This document shows positions 9,436 through 18,193 of a DNA stretch of 64,000 nucleotides, one piece after another (positions within the stretch are counted from its first letter, which is position 1; the number at the start of each line of letters is the position of its first letter). The position numbers and the translations under genes were made by a program. Source of the DNA: an uncultured Collinsella sp. (lineage in GTDB: Bacteria; Actinomycetota; Coriobacteriia; Coriobacteriales; Coriobacteriaceae). A model generated the notes under the pieces. That model was not told the DNA's origin, ran no database searches, and worked only from the letters and a program-made list of their open reading frames with translations. The stretch covers positions 90,403 through 154,402 of the forward strand of contig CAKUGY010000005.1 in NCBI GenBank assembly GCA_934654835.1. The letters run 5' to 3'.

Positions 9436-9469
9436 ACGGCGCCCCGGTTTTCCGGGGTGCCGTTTTTTA
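9436..9469 (+). terminator. Terminator between the two PfkB genes
   Basis: Twelve-base-pair GC-rich stem with loop TTTT followed by six T. It ends the ptsI-kinase 1 transcript, so kinase 2 needs its own promoter. Confidence 0.9.
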
Positions 9470-9558
9470 TCGTGAGGGAGTGACGGATTGCGCCGTCCTT
9501 CACGCGTTACACACCGTTCGCCGAGTTGCTATAGCCTTTTACGGATGCGTGGAATATA

Positions 9559-9586
9559 CTTTCACTAACACGTTGCTTCGTGAAAG
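9559..9586 (+). promoter_or_regulatory. CTTTCAC/GTGAAAG dyad upstream of second PfkB gene
   Basis: CTTTCAC-N14-GTGAAAG with the right half overlapping the Shine-Dalgarno region (GAAAGGA) of the gene starting at 9595. The half-site resembles the dyad upstream of fruA at 3620, hinting at shared control. The right half may also simply be part of the ribosome binding site. Confidence 0.35.
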
Positions 9587-9594
9587 GAACATTC

Positions 9595-10527
9595 ATGATT
9601 TACACGCTCACTGCAAATCCCGCTATTGACTATAACATTTCCTGCGACGGCCTTTCCGCCAACACTGTCACGCGTACCCGCAACGCGGTCTACACCCCCA
9701 ACGGCAAGGGCCTCAACGTCTCGTTTACGCTCGATCACTACGGCGTCGACACCACGATTCTGGGCTTTTTCGCCGGCTTCTCGGGCGAGTTCATCGTTAA
9801 GGGCGCCGAGGCCCTGGGCGTGCCCGTCAAGCCCGTCTGGACCGATGGCATCACGCGTGTCAACGTCTTCCTCAACGCTGGTCCCGACACCGAGTACAAC
9901 ATGGTCAACGCCGGCGCCGCCATCAACGAGGCCAACGAGCAGGAGATGTTTGATCTCATCGATTCGCTCGACGACATGACCTGCCTGGTCATCAGCGGCT
10001 CGCTGCCCCCCAACACCTCCGAGGGCTTCCTGGCTGAGGTCCTGCGTCGCGTCAAGGCCAAGGGCGCCGAGTTCGTGCTCGACATCTCGAGCCATCAGCT
10101 GGCCGACCTCATTGCCATGGAGCCGCTGCTCATTAAGCCCAACGACGATGAGCTGCTCGACATCTTTGGCATTAAGGTGAGCGGTGGCGACGATGAGTCC
10201 GTCAAGGGCGCTATGGCCGAGCTTCACGTCAAGGGCGCTAAGAACGTGCTGCTGACCCTGGGCGGCGCCGGCGCGTACTTCTCCAACGGCGAGCACATCT
10301 GGTTTGCCAAGCGCGACTTCGAGGTCAACCTGCTTTCTACCGTCTGCGCGGGCGATTCCTCGCTGGCCGCCTTCCTGTCCGTGTGGCACGATGCTCCCGA
10401 ACGCGTCGAGGACGCTCTGCGTCTGTCGATGGCCACTGGCGCCAACGTGGTCGAGTGCCCGGGCCTGGGCGACTTTGCCAAGGTCGAGGAGTATAAGAAG
10501 GGCATCGCTATCCGTCAGGTTTGCTAA
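9595..10527 (+). CDS. fruK: PfkB-family sugar-phosphate kinase 2 (1-phosphofructokinase-like)
   Basis: Second PfkB-family kinase, also 310 residues and clearly a paralogue of the upstream gene: shared TANPAID start, NGKGLNVS, VWTDGITRVN, LLIKPN and the motif VCAGDSSLAAF with the same Cys in place of Gly. The frame extends to 9580, but GAAAGGA lies before the ATG at 9595 and the protein then aligns residue by residue with kinase 1. It has its own terminators on both sides and a candidate operator, so it can be expressed independently. It may have a different preferred substrate, for example tagatose-6-phosphate; the sequence alone does not decide. Confidence 0.85.
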   Translation: MIYTLTANPAIDYNISCDGLSANTVTRTRNAVYTPNGKGLNVSFTLDHYGVDTTILGFFAGFSGEFIVKGAEALGVPVKPVWTDGITRVNVFLNAGPDTEYNMVNAGAAINEANEQEMFDLIDSLDDMTCLVISGSLPPNTSEGFLAEVLRRVKAKGAEFVLDISSHQLADLIAMEPLLIKPNDDELLDIFGIKVSGGDDESVKGAMAELHVKGAKNVLLTLGGAGAYFSNGEHIWFAKRDFEVNLLSTVCAGDSSLAAFLSVWHDAPERVEDALRLSMATGANVVECPGLGDFAKVEEYKKGIAIRQVC

Positions 10528-10560
10528 CTTCGGCGTAAAGCTTGACTATTTCGAGTAGTT

Positions 10561-10595
10561 CGCATCCGTCTTGGGAACAGGGCGGATGCGTTTTT
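10561..10595 (+). terminator. Terminator after second PfkB gene
   Basis: CGCATCCG / CGGATGCG arms with a 14-base loop and five T. Confidence 0.88.
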
Positions 10596-10692
10596 GTTTA
10601 TCGGACTTGCGTGTGCAGGGGAGGCTGTTTCTTGCTAGACTTCTTGCAGACGCAATCGACAACCAATTTGATAGTCGCAGGAGGCCACAGGT

Positions 10693-12087
10693 ATGTGCAA
10701 TGTTTCGCTCAACGGTACGCAGCCGACCGATGCCTCCCTGCGAGTGCTGCGCGCGCTCGAGACAGCCGGTCTTGAGGCCTGGTACGTGGGCGGCTGGGTG
10801 CGCGATGCCCTGATGGGATGCCCCAGCCACGATGTGGACATGTGCTGCAGCGGCCTGTGGCAGGAGTCTAAGGTGGCGCTTGAGGCCGCCGGTATTGCGG
10901 TCGTGGAGTCGGGCATTAAATTCGGCGGCATCACGGCCATTAGCGATGGCGAGCGCATCGAGGTCACCACGTACCGCCTGGATGGCTTTTATACCGACGG
11001 CCGCCATCCCCAGAGCGTGGAGCGTGCGGCTTCGCTCGAGGACGACCTGGCGCGTCGCGATTTTACAGTCAACGCTATGGCCTGGCATCCCGAGCGCGGT
11101 CTTGTTGACCGTTATGACGGTCAGGGCGACTTGGAACGTAAGCTGATCCGTGCCGTCGGCGACCCCAAGCGTCGCTTTAACGAGGACGCGCTGCGCATGC
11201 TGCGTGCGGTGCGTTTTGCCTGCCGCCTGGACTTTATGATCGAGCCCCAGACAAAGCTTGCCCTTGCCGAGTGTGCGCCGCTGCTCGATGCTGTGGCGCG
11301 CGAGCGCGTGGGTATTGAGCTCGAGGGCATTCTTTCGACCGGCCATGGGGGAGACGCGATGCTGCGCTATCCCGAGCTTATTTGCGCCTCCGTGCCCGAG
11401 CTTGCTGCGGGTCGTGGATTCGACCAGCGTAGCGTCTACCATGCCTTTAACGTGTACGAGCATATCGCCCGCGTACTGACGGTGGCGGGGGAGTTGGCGC
11501 TGTGCGACGGCGTTGCGCCCTCCTCGAGCCTGATGTGGGCGGCGTTTTTGCACGATGTCTCTAAGCCCGAGTGCTTTACGGTCGATCATGCCGGCAGTGG
11601 CCACTTCTACGGTCATCCCGAGCTTGGCGCCAAGAAGGCACGCGCCATTATGGATCGCCTGGCGCTTTCGCACGGTCTGGTGCGCGACGTGTGCCTGCTG
11701 ATCAAATACCACGACAAGCCGCTGCGCCCTGAGCGCTCCTGTCTGCTCAATATGATGCGCGCTCTTTCGGGCGAGGGTATCGACACGCCGCGGCTGATGG
11801 ACGAGCTTATGGACCTTAAGCGTGCCGATACACTCGGCAAGGCTCCATCTTGCTTCTATTACGTCGAGACGATCGAGGAGATGCGCGCGCTCGTGCACGA
11901 GCTGCTGGCGGCGAGGGAGCCCTATACGCTCAAGATGCTCGCTATCAACGGCGGCGACCTGATTCGTGCGGGCGTCAAGCCGGGACCGGAGCTGGGACAG
12001 TTCCTCAATGCCGCCCTCGACGCCGTGATCGAACACAACATTCCCAACACCCGAGAAGTCCTTCTGGCCTATCTCAACCTGGAATGA
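10693..12087 (+). CDS. cca: CCA tRNA nucleotidyltransferase
   Basis: Class II nucleotidyltransferase that adds or repairs the 3' CCA end of tRNAs. The head domain shows GGWVRDALMG (residues 33-42) and the metal-binding pair HDVDM (46-50), then the family signature RRDFTVNAMAW and the RNA-binding helix RRFNEDALRMLRAVRFA. A C-terminal HD-type domain begins near residue 285 (LHDVSKPE). The 464 residues fit the HD-containing form common in actinobacteria. AGGAGG precedes the ATG. Two tRNA genes with encoded CCA follow closely. A poly(A) polymerase activity cannot be excluded from sequence, but the CCA enzyme is the usual sole member in this phylum. Confidence 0.92.
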   Translation: MCNVSLNGTQPTDASLRVLRALETAGLEAWYVGGWVRDALMGCPSHDVDMCCSGLWQESKVALEAAGIAVVESGIKFGGITAISDGERIEVTTYRLDGFYTDGRHPQSVERAASLEDDLARRDFTVNAMAWHPERGLVDRYDGQGDLERKLIRAVGDPKRRFNEDALRMLRAVRFACRLDFMIEPQTKLALAECAPLLDAVARERVGIELEGILSTGHGGDAMLRYPELICASVPELAAGRGFDQRSVYHAFNVYEHIARVLTVAGELALCDGVAPSSSLMWAAFLHDVSKPECFTVDHAGSGHFYGHPELGAKKARAIMDRLALSHGLVRDVCLLIKYHDKPLRPERSCLLNMMRALSGEGIDTPRLMDELMDLKRADTLGKAPSCFYYVETIEEMRALVHELLAAREPYTLKMLAINGGDLIRAGVKPGPELGQFLNAALDAVIEHNIPNTREVLLAYLNLE

Positions 12088-12179
12088 TTTTTCTGGGACG
12101 TGTCTAAAATATCATTTTACGTAAACGTTCACGTTGCAGGGTAGCTAAATGATTTTTTAATCCCCGTCCCAGAAAAATC
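12086..12179. repeat. GGGACG-arm palindromic element, copy 1 (94 bp)
   Basis: Perfect 15-base inverted arms (GATTTTTCTGGGACG and its complement) start inside the cca stop codon. An inner pair TCATTT/AAATGA gives a second helix. A related 72-base element at 46398-46469 has the same order of arms (T-run, GGGACG, A/T-rich inner helix, CGTCCC, A-run). It may act as the cca terminator, but the family resemblance points to a dispersed repeat. Confidence 0.65.
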
Positions 12180-12247
12180 AACGCTACCCTTTTGACCTGC
12201 GGCATCCATAACCTGCCGACAATTTTTCGGCAATTTGGAATTTCTTC

Positions 12248-12276
12248 TTGCGCTTGGGTTTTTTGTCCCGTAATAT
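12248..12276 (+). promoter_or_regulatory. Promoter of the tRNA-Glu pair
   Basis: TTGCGC, 17 bases, TAATAT; 34 bases upstream of the first tRNA. Confidence 0.65.
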
Positions 12277-12310
12277 ATGTCCTCGCAGCACGGCAGTGCA
12301 GATGCCATGT

Positions 12311-12387
12311 GGCCCGTTCGTCTAGCGGTTTAGGACGCCGCCCTCTCAAGGCGGAGATCACCAGTTCGAATCTGGTACGGGCTACCA
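12311..12387 (+). tRNA. tRNA-Glu (CTC), copy 1
   Basis: A 77-base cloverleaf with CCA encoded. The acceptor GGCCCGT pairs with ACGGGCT (one G-T), the anticodon stem CCGCC/GGCGG encloses loop CTCTCAA, so the anticodon is CTC reading GAG. T-arm CCAG-TTCGAAT-CTGG is intact. Confidence 0.96.
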
Positions 12388-12409
12388 CTTCTTTTCTGCT
12401 GAGGCTTAT

Positions 12410-12486
12410 GGCCCGTTCGTCTAGCGGTTTAGGACGCCGCCCTCTCAAGGCGGAGATCACCAGTTCGAATCTGGTACGGGCTACCA
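12410..12486 (+). tRNA. tRNA-Glu (CTC), copy 2
   Basis: Identical in all 77 bases to copy 1 and separated by 22 bases, so it is a recent or concerted duplication. Same CTC anticodon and encoded CCA; transcribed from the same promoter. Confidence 0.96.
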
Positions 12487-12496
12487 CGCATCTGAT

Positions 12497-12528
12497 ACCC
12501 GGACTTCTCACGGAAGCCCGGGTTTTTT
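12497..12528 (+). terminator. Terminator after tRNA-Glu pair
   Basis: ACCCGG-CTTC stem pairing with GAAG-CCGGGT, one mismatch, then six T. Confidence 0.88.
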
Positions 12529-12637
12529 ATTATCGAACCAACCGTCTGCAATTCCCGTTTGAACCAGAGCTTTACGTTCTCCTTATGGCCCTTACGGGTA
12601 CAATAACCAAGATATTTTGACTGTTAGAAGGAGCCTC

Positions 12638-13942
12638 ATGACGGAGTCCTCTCAGCATACATCCAAGCCCCAGGTCGAGGTTGAGGTCTCGGGCGGCGAT
12701 GACAATAAGAGCGCACGTCGCGGCGCCATTTTTATCGGCGTCGTGCTGGTGGGCTATATCGTCTATCTGGTTGTGACCGGGCAGATGGGGCAGTTCTGGG
12801 CCGCCATGGCCAGCGTACAGATGTCTTGGCTTCTCGTAGCGTGCTTCTGTATGTTCATGTATCTGTTCTTTGGCATCGTGGCGTACGCGATCGCCGTCTG
12901 GCTCGATCCCAACTCACCCGTCGGCATCCGCGACCTGATTTCGGTCGAGGCGAGCGGCATCTTCTTTGGCAATCTGACGCCCATGATGATGGGCTCGACT
13001 CCTGCCCAGATCTACCGCCTGACCAAGGCCGGTCAAAATGTGGGTGAGGCTGGCGCCACGCAGTTCACGCGCTTTATCGTGTACCAGTTTGGCCTCGTAG
13101 CGTGGGGCGCTATCCTGCTGCTCGCCCGCATGCCGTTTTTCGCCGAGCGCTATGGCGACATGACGCTGCTGTGCGTCTTTAGCTTTGGCGGCCACTGCTG
13201 CATTCTGCTGGGCATCTTCGCCGTCGCGCTCATGCCCAAAACCGTTACGCGCCTCGCCCATTGCATCATCAATTGGCTTGAGCGCATGGGTGTTTCCGCC
13301 ACCAAGATCGAAGGCTGGCGCACGTTTGTCGACGGCGAGATCTATTCGTTCTCCGAAAAGTTCAAGCTTTCGGCCGGTCACTTTTCGTCCATGCTGCTCA
13401 CGGTGGTTATCACCATGCTGCAGCTCGCGTTTTTCTACCTGGTACCGTACTTCCTGATGCTTGCCTTCGGCCACCACGAAGTCGACTTTTTCTCGGTCAT
13501 GGCTGCCAGCGCCTTTGTGCAGCTGCTGAGCTCCGCGGTTCCGCTGCCCGGTGGCACTGGCGGCGCCGAGGGCGGTTTCGCTTTGTTCCTGGGTCATTTC
13601 TTTGGATCGGCTTCGACCGCCGGCTATTTGCTGTGGCGACTCATCACGTTTATCGCGCCGACCATTTTGGCCGCGCCCCTGCTGGGGCTTAAGAGCGCTC
13701 ACAATGAGAGCATCCATGCACGCTGGGATCGCGTGATGCGTAAGCTCGGTCGCACGCCTCAGGCGCCGTCTGCGCCCGCTAAAGCTCATCTTGCATCCCA
13801 GGTTACCGTTGACCCTAAGCAACGTGCTCAGAAGGCTTCTACGGCTTCTAAGCCGGCTCGTAAGGCCTATGTGCGTCAGACGGGTGACGGTATTCGCGTT
13901 TCTCCGTCGGCACTCAACAAGAAAAAGCATCCCAAGGCGTAG
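12638..13942 (+). CDS. YbhN-like / lysylphosphatidylglycerol synthase transmembrane protein
   Basis: Integral membrane protein of the flippase-like YbhN/LPG-synthase N-terminal family (UPF0104). The 434 residues contain about eight hydrophobic segments starting with GAIFIGVVLVGYIVYLVV. Family landmarks are NLTPMMMGSTPAQIYRL and SAVPLPGGTGGAEGGF. The soluble C-terminal aminoacyl-transferase domain of MprF is absent; instead a basic tail of about 70 residues rich in Lys, Ala and Arg ends the protein. AAGGAG lies before the ATG at 12638; the frame extends 21 bases further upstream. The role is unknown, with lipid or lipid-linked precursor translocation suggested for the family. A TetR gene follows. 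Confidence 0.85.
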   Translation: MTESSQHTSKPQVEVEVSGGDDNKSARRGAIFIGVVLVGYIVYLVVTGQMGQFWAAMASVQMSWLLVACFCMFMYLFFGIVAYAIAVWLDPNSPVGIRDLISVEASGIFFGNLTPMMMGSTPAQIYRLTKAGQNVGEAGATQFTRFIVYQFGLVAWGAILLLARMPFFAERYGDMTLLCVFSFGGHCCILLGIFAVALMPKTVTRLAHCIINWLERMGVSATKIEGWRTFVDGEIYSFSEKFKLSAGHFSSMLLTVVITMLQLAFFYLVPYFLMLAFGHHEVDFFSVMAASAFVQLLSSAVPLPGGTGGAEGGFALFLGHFFGSASTAGYLLWRLITFIAPTILAAPLLGLKSAHNESIHARWDRVMRKLGRTPQAPSAPAKAHLASQVTVDPKQRAQKASTASKPARKAYVRQTGDGIRVSPSALNKKKHPKA

Positions 13943-14061
13943 TAGGGCAGTCGTGCACTCTTTATGATGCAGGGCATTTTTGTACTGTATGGGGGATAAT
14001 CCTCTTACGTAGATTAACTCTCATCTGTTGATGAATGCTCGCATATTGAAGGGACATGCCC

Positions 14062-14673
14062 ATGGCCACCAGCAAACCGCGTCTTGACCGCCGCATCGTT
14101 CGCAGCCGCAACGCCATCCTTTCTGCCTTTGAGCACTTGCTCATGGAAAAGCCGCTGGCAGATATTACGGTGAGCGCCATCGCGCGCGAGGCAAATGTCG
14201 ACCGCAAGACCTTCTATGTGCACTTTGGTACGGTCGATGGCTTGCTCGATGCCATTGCCGTTGATGTGGTCGAGATGATTGTCGACTCGGTCGAAAAGAC
14301 GCTTTCTTCCATGGGCGGTGACACCAACGAGCGCGCGCTGGGCGCGGCGGCGACCTTCTTCAAAACCGTTAACGAGGCACTGTGCAATAACCTGGTTCTC
14401 AATCGCCAGCTCATCGAAAACATTCCGCTCGATGACTTTATGGCTCGCCTTCGTGTGCCGCTGGAGCATGAGATCGCCGAGCGCGGTCTGCTGCCCGAGG
14501 GCCTTAAAGACGAGATGTTCGATTACTACCTGGCGTTCTTGCTTTCGGGCATTATCGGCATCTATCGCACCTGGGCACTGTCCGACGGCTCGGTTCCCAT
14601 TGAGCGCGTATCGGCGGTCGCCAACGACCTGACCCTCAACGGTTTGTCGAGCTTGGAATCTAAGCTCGGATAG
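14062..14673 (+). CDS. TetR-family transcriptional regulator
   Basis: Predicted repressor of 203 residues. The N-terminal HTH covers about residues 15-60 with ITVSAIAREANVDRKTFYVHFGT, the classic TetR recognition pattern; the C-terminal ligand domain is unlike any I can name. Of two in-frame ATGs (14056 and 14062), the second has proper spacing from AAGGG. A short dyad, TCATC-N4-GATGA at 14021-14034, precedes the gene and may be its operator. It is convergent with the MacB-type exporter, whose expression it might control, or it may act on the membrane protein upstream. Ligand unknown. Confidence 0.85.
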   Translation: MATSKPRLDRRIVRSRNAILSAFEHLLMEKPLADITVSAIAREANVDRKTFYVHFGTVDGLLDAIAVDVVEMIVDSVEKTLSSMGGDTNERALGAAATFFKTVNEALCNNLVLNRQLIENIPLDDFMARLRVPLEHEIAERGLLPEGLKDEMFDYYLAFLLSGIIGIYRTWALSDGSVPIERVSAVANDLTLNGLSSLESKLG

Positions 14674-14698
14674 CTCAGGCTCGCGTCTTCGAAAACAC

Positions 14699-14745
14699 AT
14701 GGGCCCATGACCTTGCAATTTGGCGCGGTCACGGGCCCATTTTGT
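14699..14745. terminator. Bidirectional terminator between tetR and the ABC permease gene
   Basis: ATGGGCCC-TGACC and GGTCA-GGGCCCAT arms (14 bases, one mismatch) followed by TTTTGTT. It lies between two convergent genes. Confidence 0.8.
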
Positions 14746-14765
14746 TGCGTATTTGGGATTGCGTA

Positions 14766-15980
14766 TTACTGATATCTCAGGCACTCGACGGGGTCGAGCT
14801 TCGCGGCTCGGCGGGCGGGGTAGAAGCCGAAGATGACGCCGATGCCGACGGATACGGCAAAGGCGAGCAAAACGGTTGTAAGCGAGAAACTCGGCGTAAT
14901 CGTTCCGCTGGCTCCGAACTCGCTCATAATGCCCGAGTTGGCAGCAAAGAACGTAAGTCCCCAGGCCAGCAGATAGCCAATTACGACGCCCAGAATGCCG
15001 CCGGTGATACAGAGCGCCGAGGACTCGGCCAAAAACTGCGCGGTGATGTCGCGACGGCTTGCTCCCAGCGCGCGGCGAATACCGATCTCGCGGATGCGCT
15101 CCGTCACGTTGGTGAGCATCATGTTCATAATGCCGATGCCGCCCACGAGCAGCGAAATGCTGGCAACGGCGCCCATGATGAGCGAGAAGGCGCCCATAAA
15201 GGAGTTGAGGGCGTCGATGGCGCTTTTCATCGAGGTCGCCGATACGCTGTCGTATTCATCGTCGTCCGCAATGCCCTTCATACTGCGCACCTTGGATTCA
15301 ATCGTTTTGCAGAGCTCATCCATGTCGGTTCCCTCGACGGCGAGCGCCGTCACGCTGGGGAATGAGGGGTTCTCGTCACCAAAGAGGCTGGCAATGGTCT
15401 CGCGCGGCATATACAGCGTGAGGGAGCCCATGGAGTCGTTGCCGCCGTCGATGACGCCGACAATTTGCACCTCGCCGTTGGACACCTTTATGGTCTTACC
15501 CAGCGCGTCCTGCTCGTTGCCGCACAGCTGATCGGCGCCGCCGCGGCTGATGAGCGCCACGCGTGCGCCCGATTGGGACTCGGTCTGGGTGTAGGTGCGC
15601 CCCGCGACGAGCTTGCTGGCGCCCACCGCGTCGAGCATGTCGCTGTCGACGCCCTGCGCCATGACGGTATAGCTTTTGTCACCGGCCTTGTACTCGGTAT
15701 AGGCGCTGTCTACGATGCCGATCTGCTCAATCTGCGGCATCATCTTGCGGAGTTTCTCGACATCCGAATCGGTGAGCTCCTGGGACGAATAGATCTCTAC
15801 CATGCGCGCCGCATTGAGGCCCAGGCTGTTGACCAGGCTGTTTTGAATGCCACCGATGAGCGACGTCATGGCGATGACGGATGCGATGCCAATGACGATG
15901 CCCAAGATGGTGAGTAGGCTGCGTCCCTTATTGGCCTCGAGCGAGTGAAGGGCTTCCTGGACAAGATCTCGCGTACTCAT
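14766..15980 (-). CDS. MacB-type ABC transporter permease
   Basis: FtsX/MacB-like permease of 404 residues. The N-terminal membrane segment (about 18-40, LLTILGIVIGIASVIAMTSL) is followed by a large extracytoplasmic MacB-core domain (about 45-270). Three further membrane helices close the protein (GAVASISLLVGGIGIMNMML and onward). The conserved RIREIGIRRALGA lies before the third helix. Its start overlaps the ATPase stop by four bases (ATGA). With the ATPase and the periplasmic-adaptor-like protein it forms a tripartite exporter, probably for a peptide or drug. In a monoderm there is no outer-membrane partner. Confidence 0.92.
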   Translation of the reverse strand: MSTRDLVQEALHSLEANKGRSLLTILGIVIGIASVIAMTSLIGGIQNSLVNSLGLNAARMVEIYSSQELTDSDVEKLRKMMPQIEQIGIVDSAYTEYKAGDKSYTVMAQGVDSDMLDAVGASKLVAGRTYTQTESQSGARVALISRGGADQLCGNEQDALGKTIKVSNGEVQIVGVIDGGNDSMGSLTLYMPRETIASLFGDENPSFPSVTALAVEGTDMDELCKTIESKVRSMKGIADDDEYDSVSATSMKSAIDALNSFMGAFSLIMGAVASISLLVGGIGIMNMMLTNVTERIREIGIRRALGASRRDITAQFLAESSALCITGGILGVVIGYLLAWGLTFFAANSGIMSEFGASGTITPSFSLTTVLLAFAVSVGIGVIFGFYPARRAAKLDPVECLRYQ

Positions 15981-16750
15981 GCCTTCGCTCCTTTCGGCAG
16001 GTCGGTGGATGCGGAAATCGTTGGCAGCGCGTCCAGGGCCCCGTGTAGCGTATGCGGCGTATTCGCGATATACGCACCGTCGTGGATCCGCCCGTCGCGA
16101 ATGGTCGCGGCGCGGTCGGCCTCGGCGGCAATGCCGGGATCGTGCGTGATGAGCACGATAGTCTTGCCGCGCTCCTGGAGCTTATGGAAGGTCTCCATGA
16201 CAAGCGCCCCGGTTGCAGAGTCAAGGTTTCCTGTGGGCTCGTCGGCCAAAATGATAGGCGGGTCGTTGACGAGTGCACGCGCGATGGCGACGCGCTGCAT
16301 CTGTCCGCCCGAGAGCTCTGATATGCGATGGTCCCAGTGATCGACCGGTAGCGTGACAGCCTGCAGCGCGTGCACGGCGCGCATCTCACGCTGAGTCCGC
16401 GGCACGTTGGTATACGACAGCGGCAGCATGACGTTTTCGATGACCGAAAGGCGCGGTAGCAGGTTAAAGCTCTGAAAGACAAAGCCAATGCTCAGCGCGC
16501 GGACTTCGGTGAGCTCGTCATCGTCGAGCTCCGCCACGTTGAGGCCCTGGAGGTAATAGTCGCCTGCCGTCGGCTTGTCCAGGCAGCCCAGGATGTTCAT
16601 GAGCGTCGACTTGCCCGAGCCCGAGGGGCCGGTGATGGCGACGAACTCACCGGGGTTCACCGCCAGGCTCACGTTATGCAGGATATGCGCGCAACCGGCC
16701 TCGCTCTCAAAGATGCGGTGCACGTTGCGAATGTCGATGACGGGGCGCAT
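15977..16750 (-). CDS. ABC transporter ATP-binding protein (MacB/LolD type)
   Basis: Nucleotide-binding subunit, 257 residues. Walker A GPSGSGKST at 41-49, signature LSGGQ at 146-150, Walker B ILADEP at about 167-172, and the D-loop NLDS follow in order. The LolD/MacB subclass is shown by LDKPTAGDYYLQG and FVFQSFNLLPRLS. It has a C-terminal extension of about 35 residues with no clear domain. Start and stop codons overlap those of its two neighbours, so the three genes are tightly coupled. Confidence 0.95.
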   Translation of the reverse strand: MRPVIDIRNVHRIFESEAGCAHILHNVSLAVNPGEFVAITGPSGSGKSTLMNILGCLDKPTAGDYYLQGLNVAELDDDELTEVRALSIGFVFQSFNLLPRLSVIENVMLPLSYTNVPRTQREMRAVHALQAVTLPVDHWDHRISELSGGQMQRVAIARALVNDPPIILADEPTGNLDSATGALVMETFHKLQERGKTIVLITHDPGIAAEADRAATIRDGRIHDGAYIANTPHTLHGALDALPTISASTDLPKGAKA

Positions 16751-18162
16751 TACATGCCCTCGTCGGCAGACATGCTATCGCCGCCGTCTGCCGTCATGTC
16801 CGAGCCGGTATCCATAACGAGGGTGTCGCCATCGCGCAGCTTAGTGACGGGCACGTTCGGGTTAATCTCGTTGCCCTGGTCATCGCGCTTGACCTGCGTC
16901 TTGCCGACCACGGCGTCGTTGTCGTTTTGCGTCACCACGGTAACCTTCACGCGGCGCGTTTCCTTGCCCTCGTCATCGGTGGCCAGGTTGACGTAGTGGT
17001 TCTCGCCGTCTTCGGTCATCAGTGCCATGGTCGGTACCATGACCACGTCGTCGAGCTGCTCGGTCACAACCGATACCTCGGCGGTCATACCGGGCTTAAG
17101 GCGGCTGTCGGGAGCCTCAATGAGGATGTCGACGTTAAAGGTCACGCTGCCGCTTCCGCCATAGCTAGCGTCGACATTTGCAACCGAGGCGATGGCCGTG
17201 ACGGTGCCCTGGCTCACGATATCGGGAAACGCGGGATAGGTTACATTGGCGCTCTGTCCCACGGCGATCTTGGCGATATCCTTTTCACCCACCTGAACCG
17301 TCACCTTCATCTTGGAGAGGTCGGCGATTTGCATGCACTGCTTGCCGCCACTTGTGTCGCCTTCGCCCATGACCACGCCGCCGGCCACCGTGGCGCCCAC
17401 CTTGGCGTTGAGCTCGACGATGCTGCCCGAGCTAGGGGCCTTCACGGTGCGCTCGGCCGCCTTTGCATTTGCCTGCTCGAGCGTTGCCTGGGCCGAGGCC
17501 AGGTTGCGCTGGGCGCTCGAGACGGCGCTCGCGTCGGCTGAGGTGTCCGTTGGGACGGCTGTTCCATCTGCGTCCATCGCCGGCGCGGCCTGGGCGGCGG
17601 CGAGCGCCTTCTGTGCGTTGTTAAGATCTTCCTGGGCGGCGGCGACCGCGCGCTGCGCCTCGGCAACGGCGTTATCGAGTTCGTCGTTTTTAATGGTCAT
17701 GAGCACGTCGCCCTCGTTGACGGTCTGCCCTGCCTGCACGTTGATCTGTGCCACCGTGCCGTCGACGGAAGGGGAGACGACCGATGCCGAAATAGGCTTG
17801 AGTTGGCCTTTCGCCTCGACCGTTGTGGTAAACGTGCCCTCCATGACCATGTCGGTCACGGGTCCGCCTGCAGATTGCGGCTGCGCATTGAGGACAAAGC
17901 TCACAATGATGGCGATCAGGATAATGCCGCCGACGATACCTGCTGCAATGCCGCGGCGGACGAGTTTTTTATGCCGGCGCTCGGCACGCTTGACCTTGAG
18001 CTTGGCGTAGGCCTCGTCGGCGGATATCCCGGCGCCACCTTGCTCGGTGCCGTTTTGCTGTGCGGTATGAACGCTCGTGATGAGCGGCAGGGTTTCGGTA
18101 GCACCTTCCGGCGTGTGCCCGGTGTTGTCCGGGCCCGGGGTGATGGTGGGGACATTCGGCAT
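16750..18162 (-). CDS. Membrane-fusion / efflux adaptor subunit (MacA/HlyD-like)
   Basis: 470-residue adaptor of the tripartite exporter. A cytoplasmic N-terminus of about 85 residues leads to one membrane helix (GIAAGIVGGIILIAIIVSFV). A biotinyl-lipoyl-like half-motif (VDGTVAQINVQAGQTVNEGD), an Ala/Gln-rich coiled-coil hairpin (about 185-290) and the second lipoyl half follow, then beta-barrel domains. The frame is open far upstream to 18432, but AAAGGAG before the ATG at 18162 and the start MPNVPTITPG mark the true beginning. The acidic, Met-rich C-terminus ends MSADEGM. First gene of the operon. Confidence 0.9.
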   Translation of the reverse strand: MPNVPTITPGPDNTGHTPEGATETLPLITSVHTAQQNGTEQGGAGISADEAYAKLKVKRAERRHKKLVRRGIAAGIVGGIILIAIIVSFVLNAQPQSAGGPVTDMVMEGTFTTTVEAKGQLKPISASVVSPSVDGTVAQINVQAGQTVNEGDVLMTIKNDELDNAVAEAQRAVAAAQEDLNNAQKALAAAQAAPAMDADGTAVPTDTSADASAVSSAQRNLASAQATLEQANAKAAERTVKAPSSGSIVELNAKVGATVAGGVVMGEGDTSGGKQCMQIADLSKMKVTVQVGEKDIAKIAVGQSANVTYPAFPDIVSQGTVTAIASVANVDASYGGSGSVTFNVDILIEAPDSRLKPGMTAEVSVVTEQLDDVVMVPTMALMTEDGENHYVNLATDDEGKETRRVKVTVVTQNDNDAVVGKTQVKRDDQGNEINPNVPVTKLRDGDTLVMDTGSDMTADGGDSMSADEGM

Positions 18163-18193
18163 AGCGTCTCCTTTATAGAGTGAACCGTGATAA

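Noticed and set aside
12104..12511. Frames with a duplicated peptide VARTRFELVISALRGRRP
   Set aside because: They are translations of the two identical tRNA-Glu genes, so the repeat is the tRNA duplication and not a protein repeat.
14766..18162. LolCDE lipoprotein transporter
   Set aside because: The ATPase resembles LolD, but the permease has the MacB core and the third gene is a MacA/HlyD-type adaptor. A monoderm actinobacterium would have no outer-membrane lipoprotein sorting.
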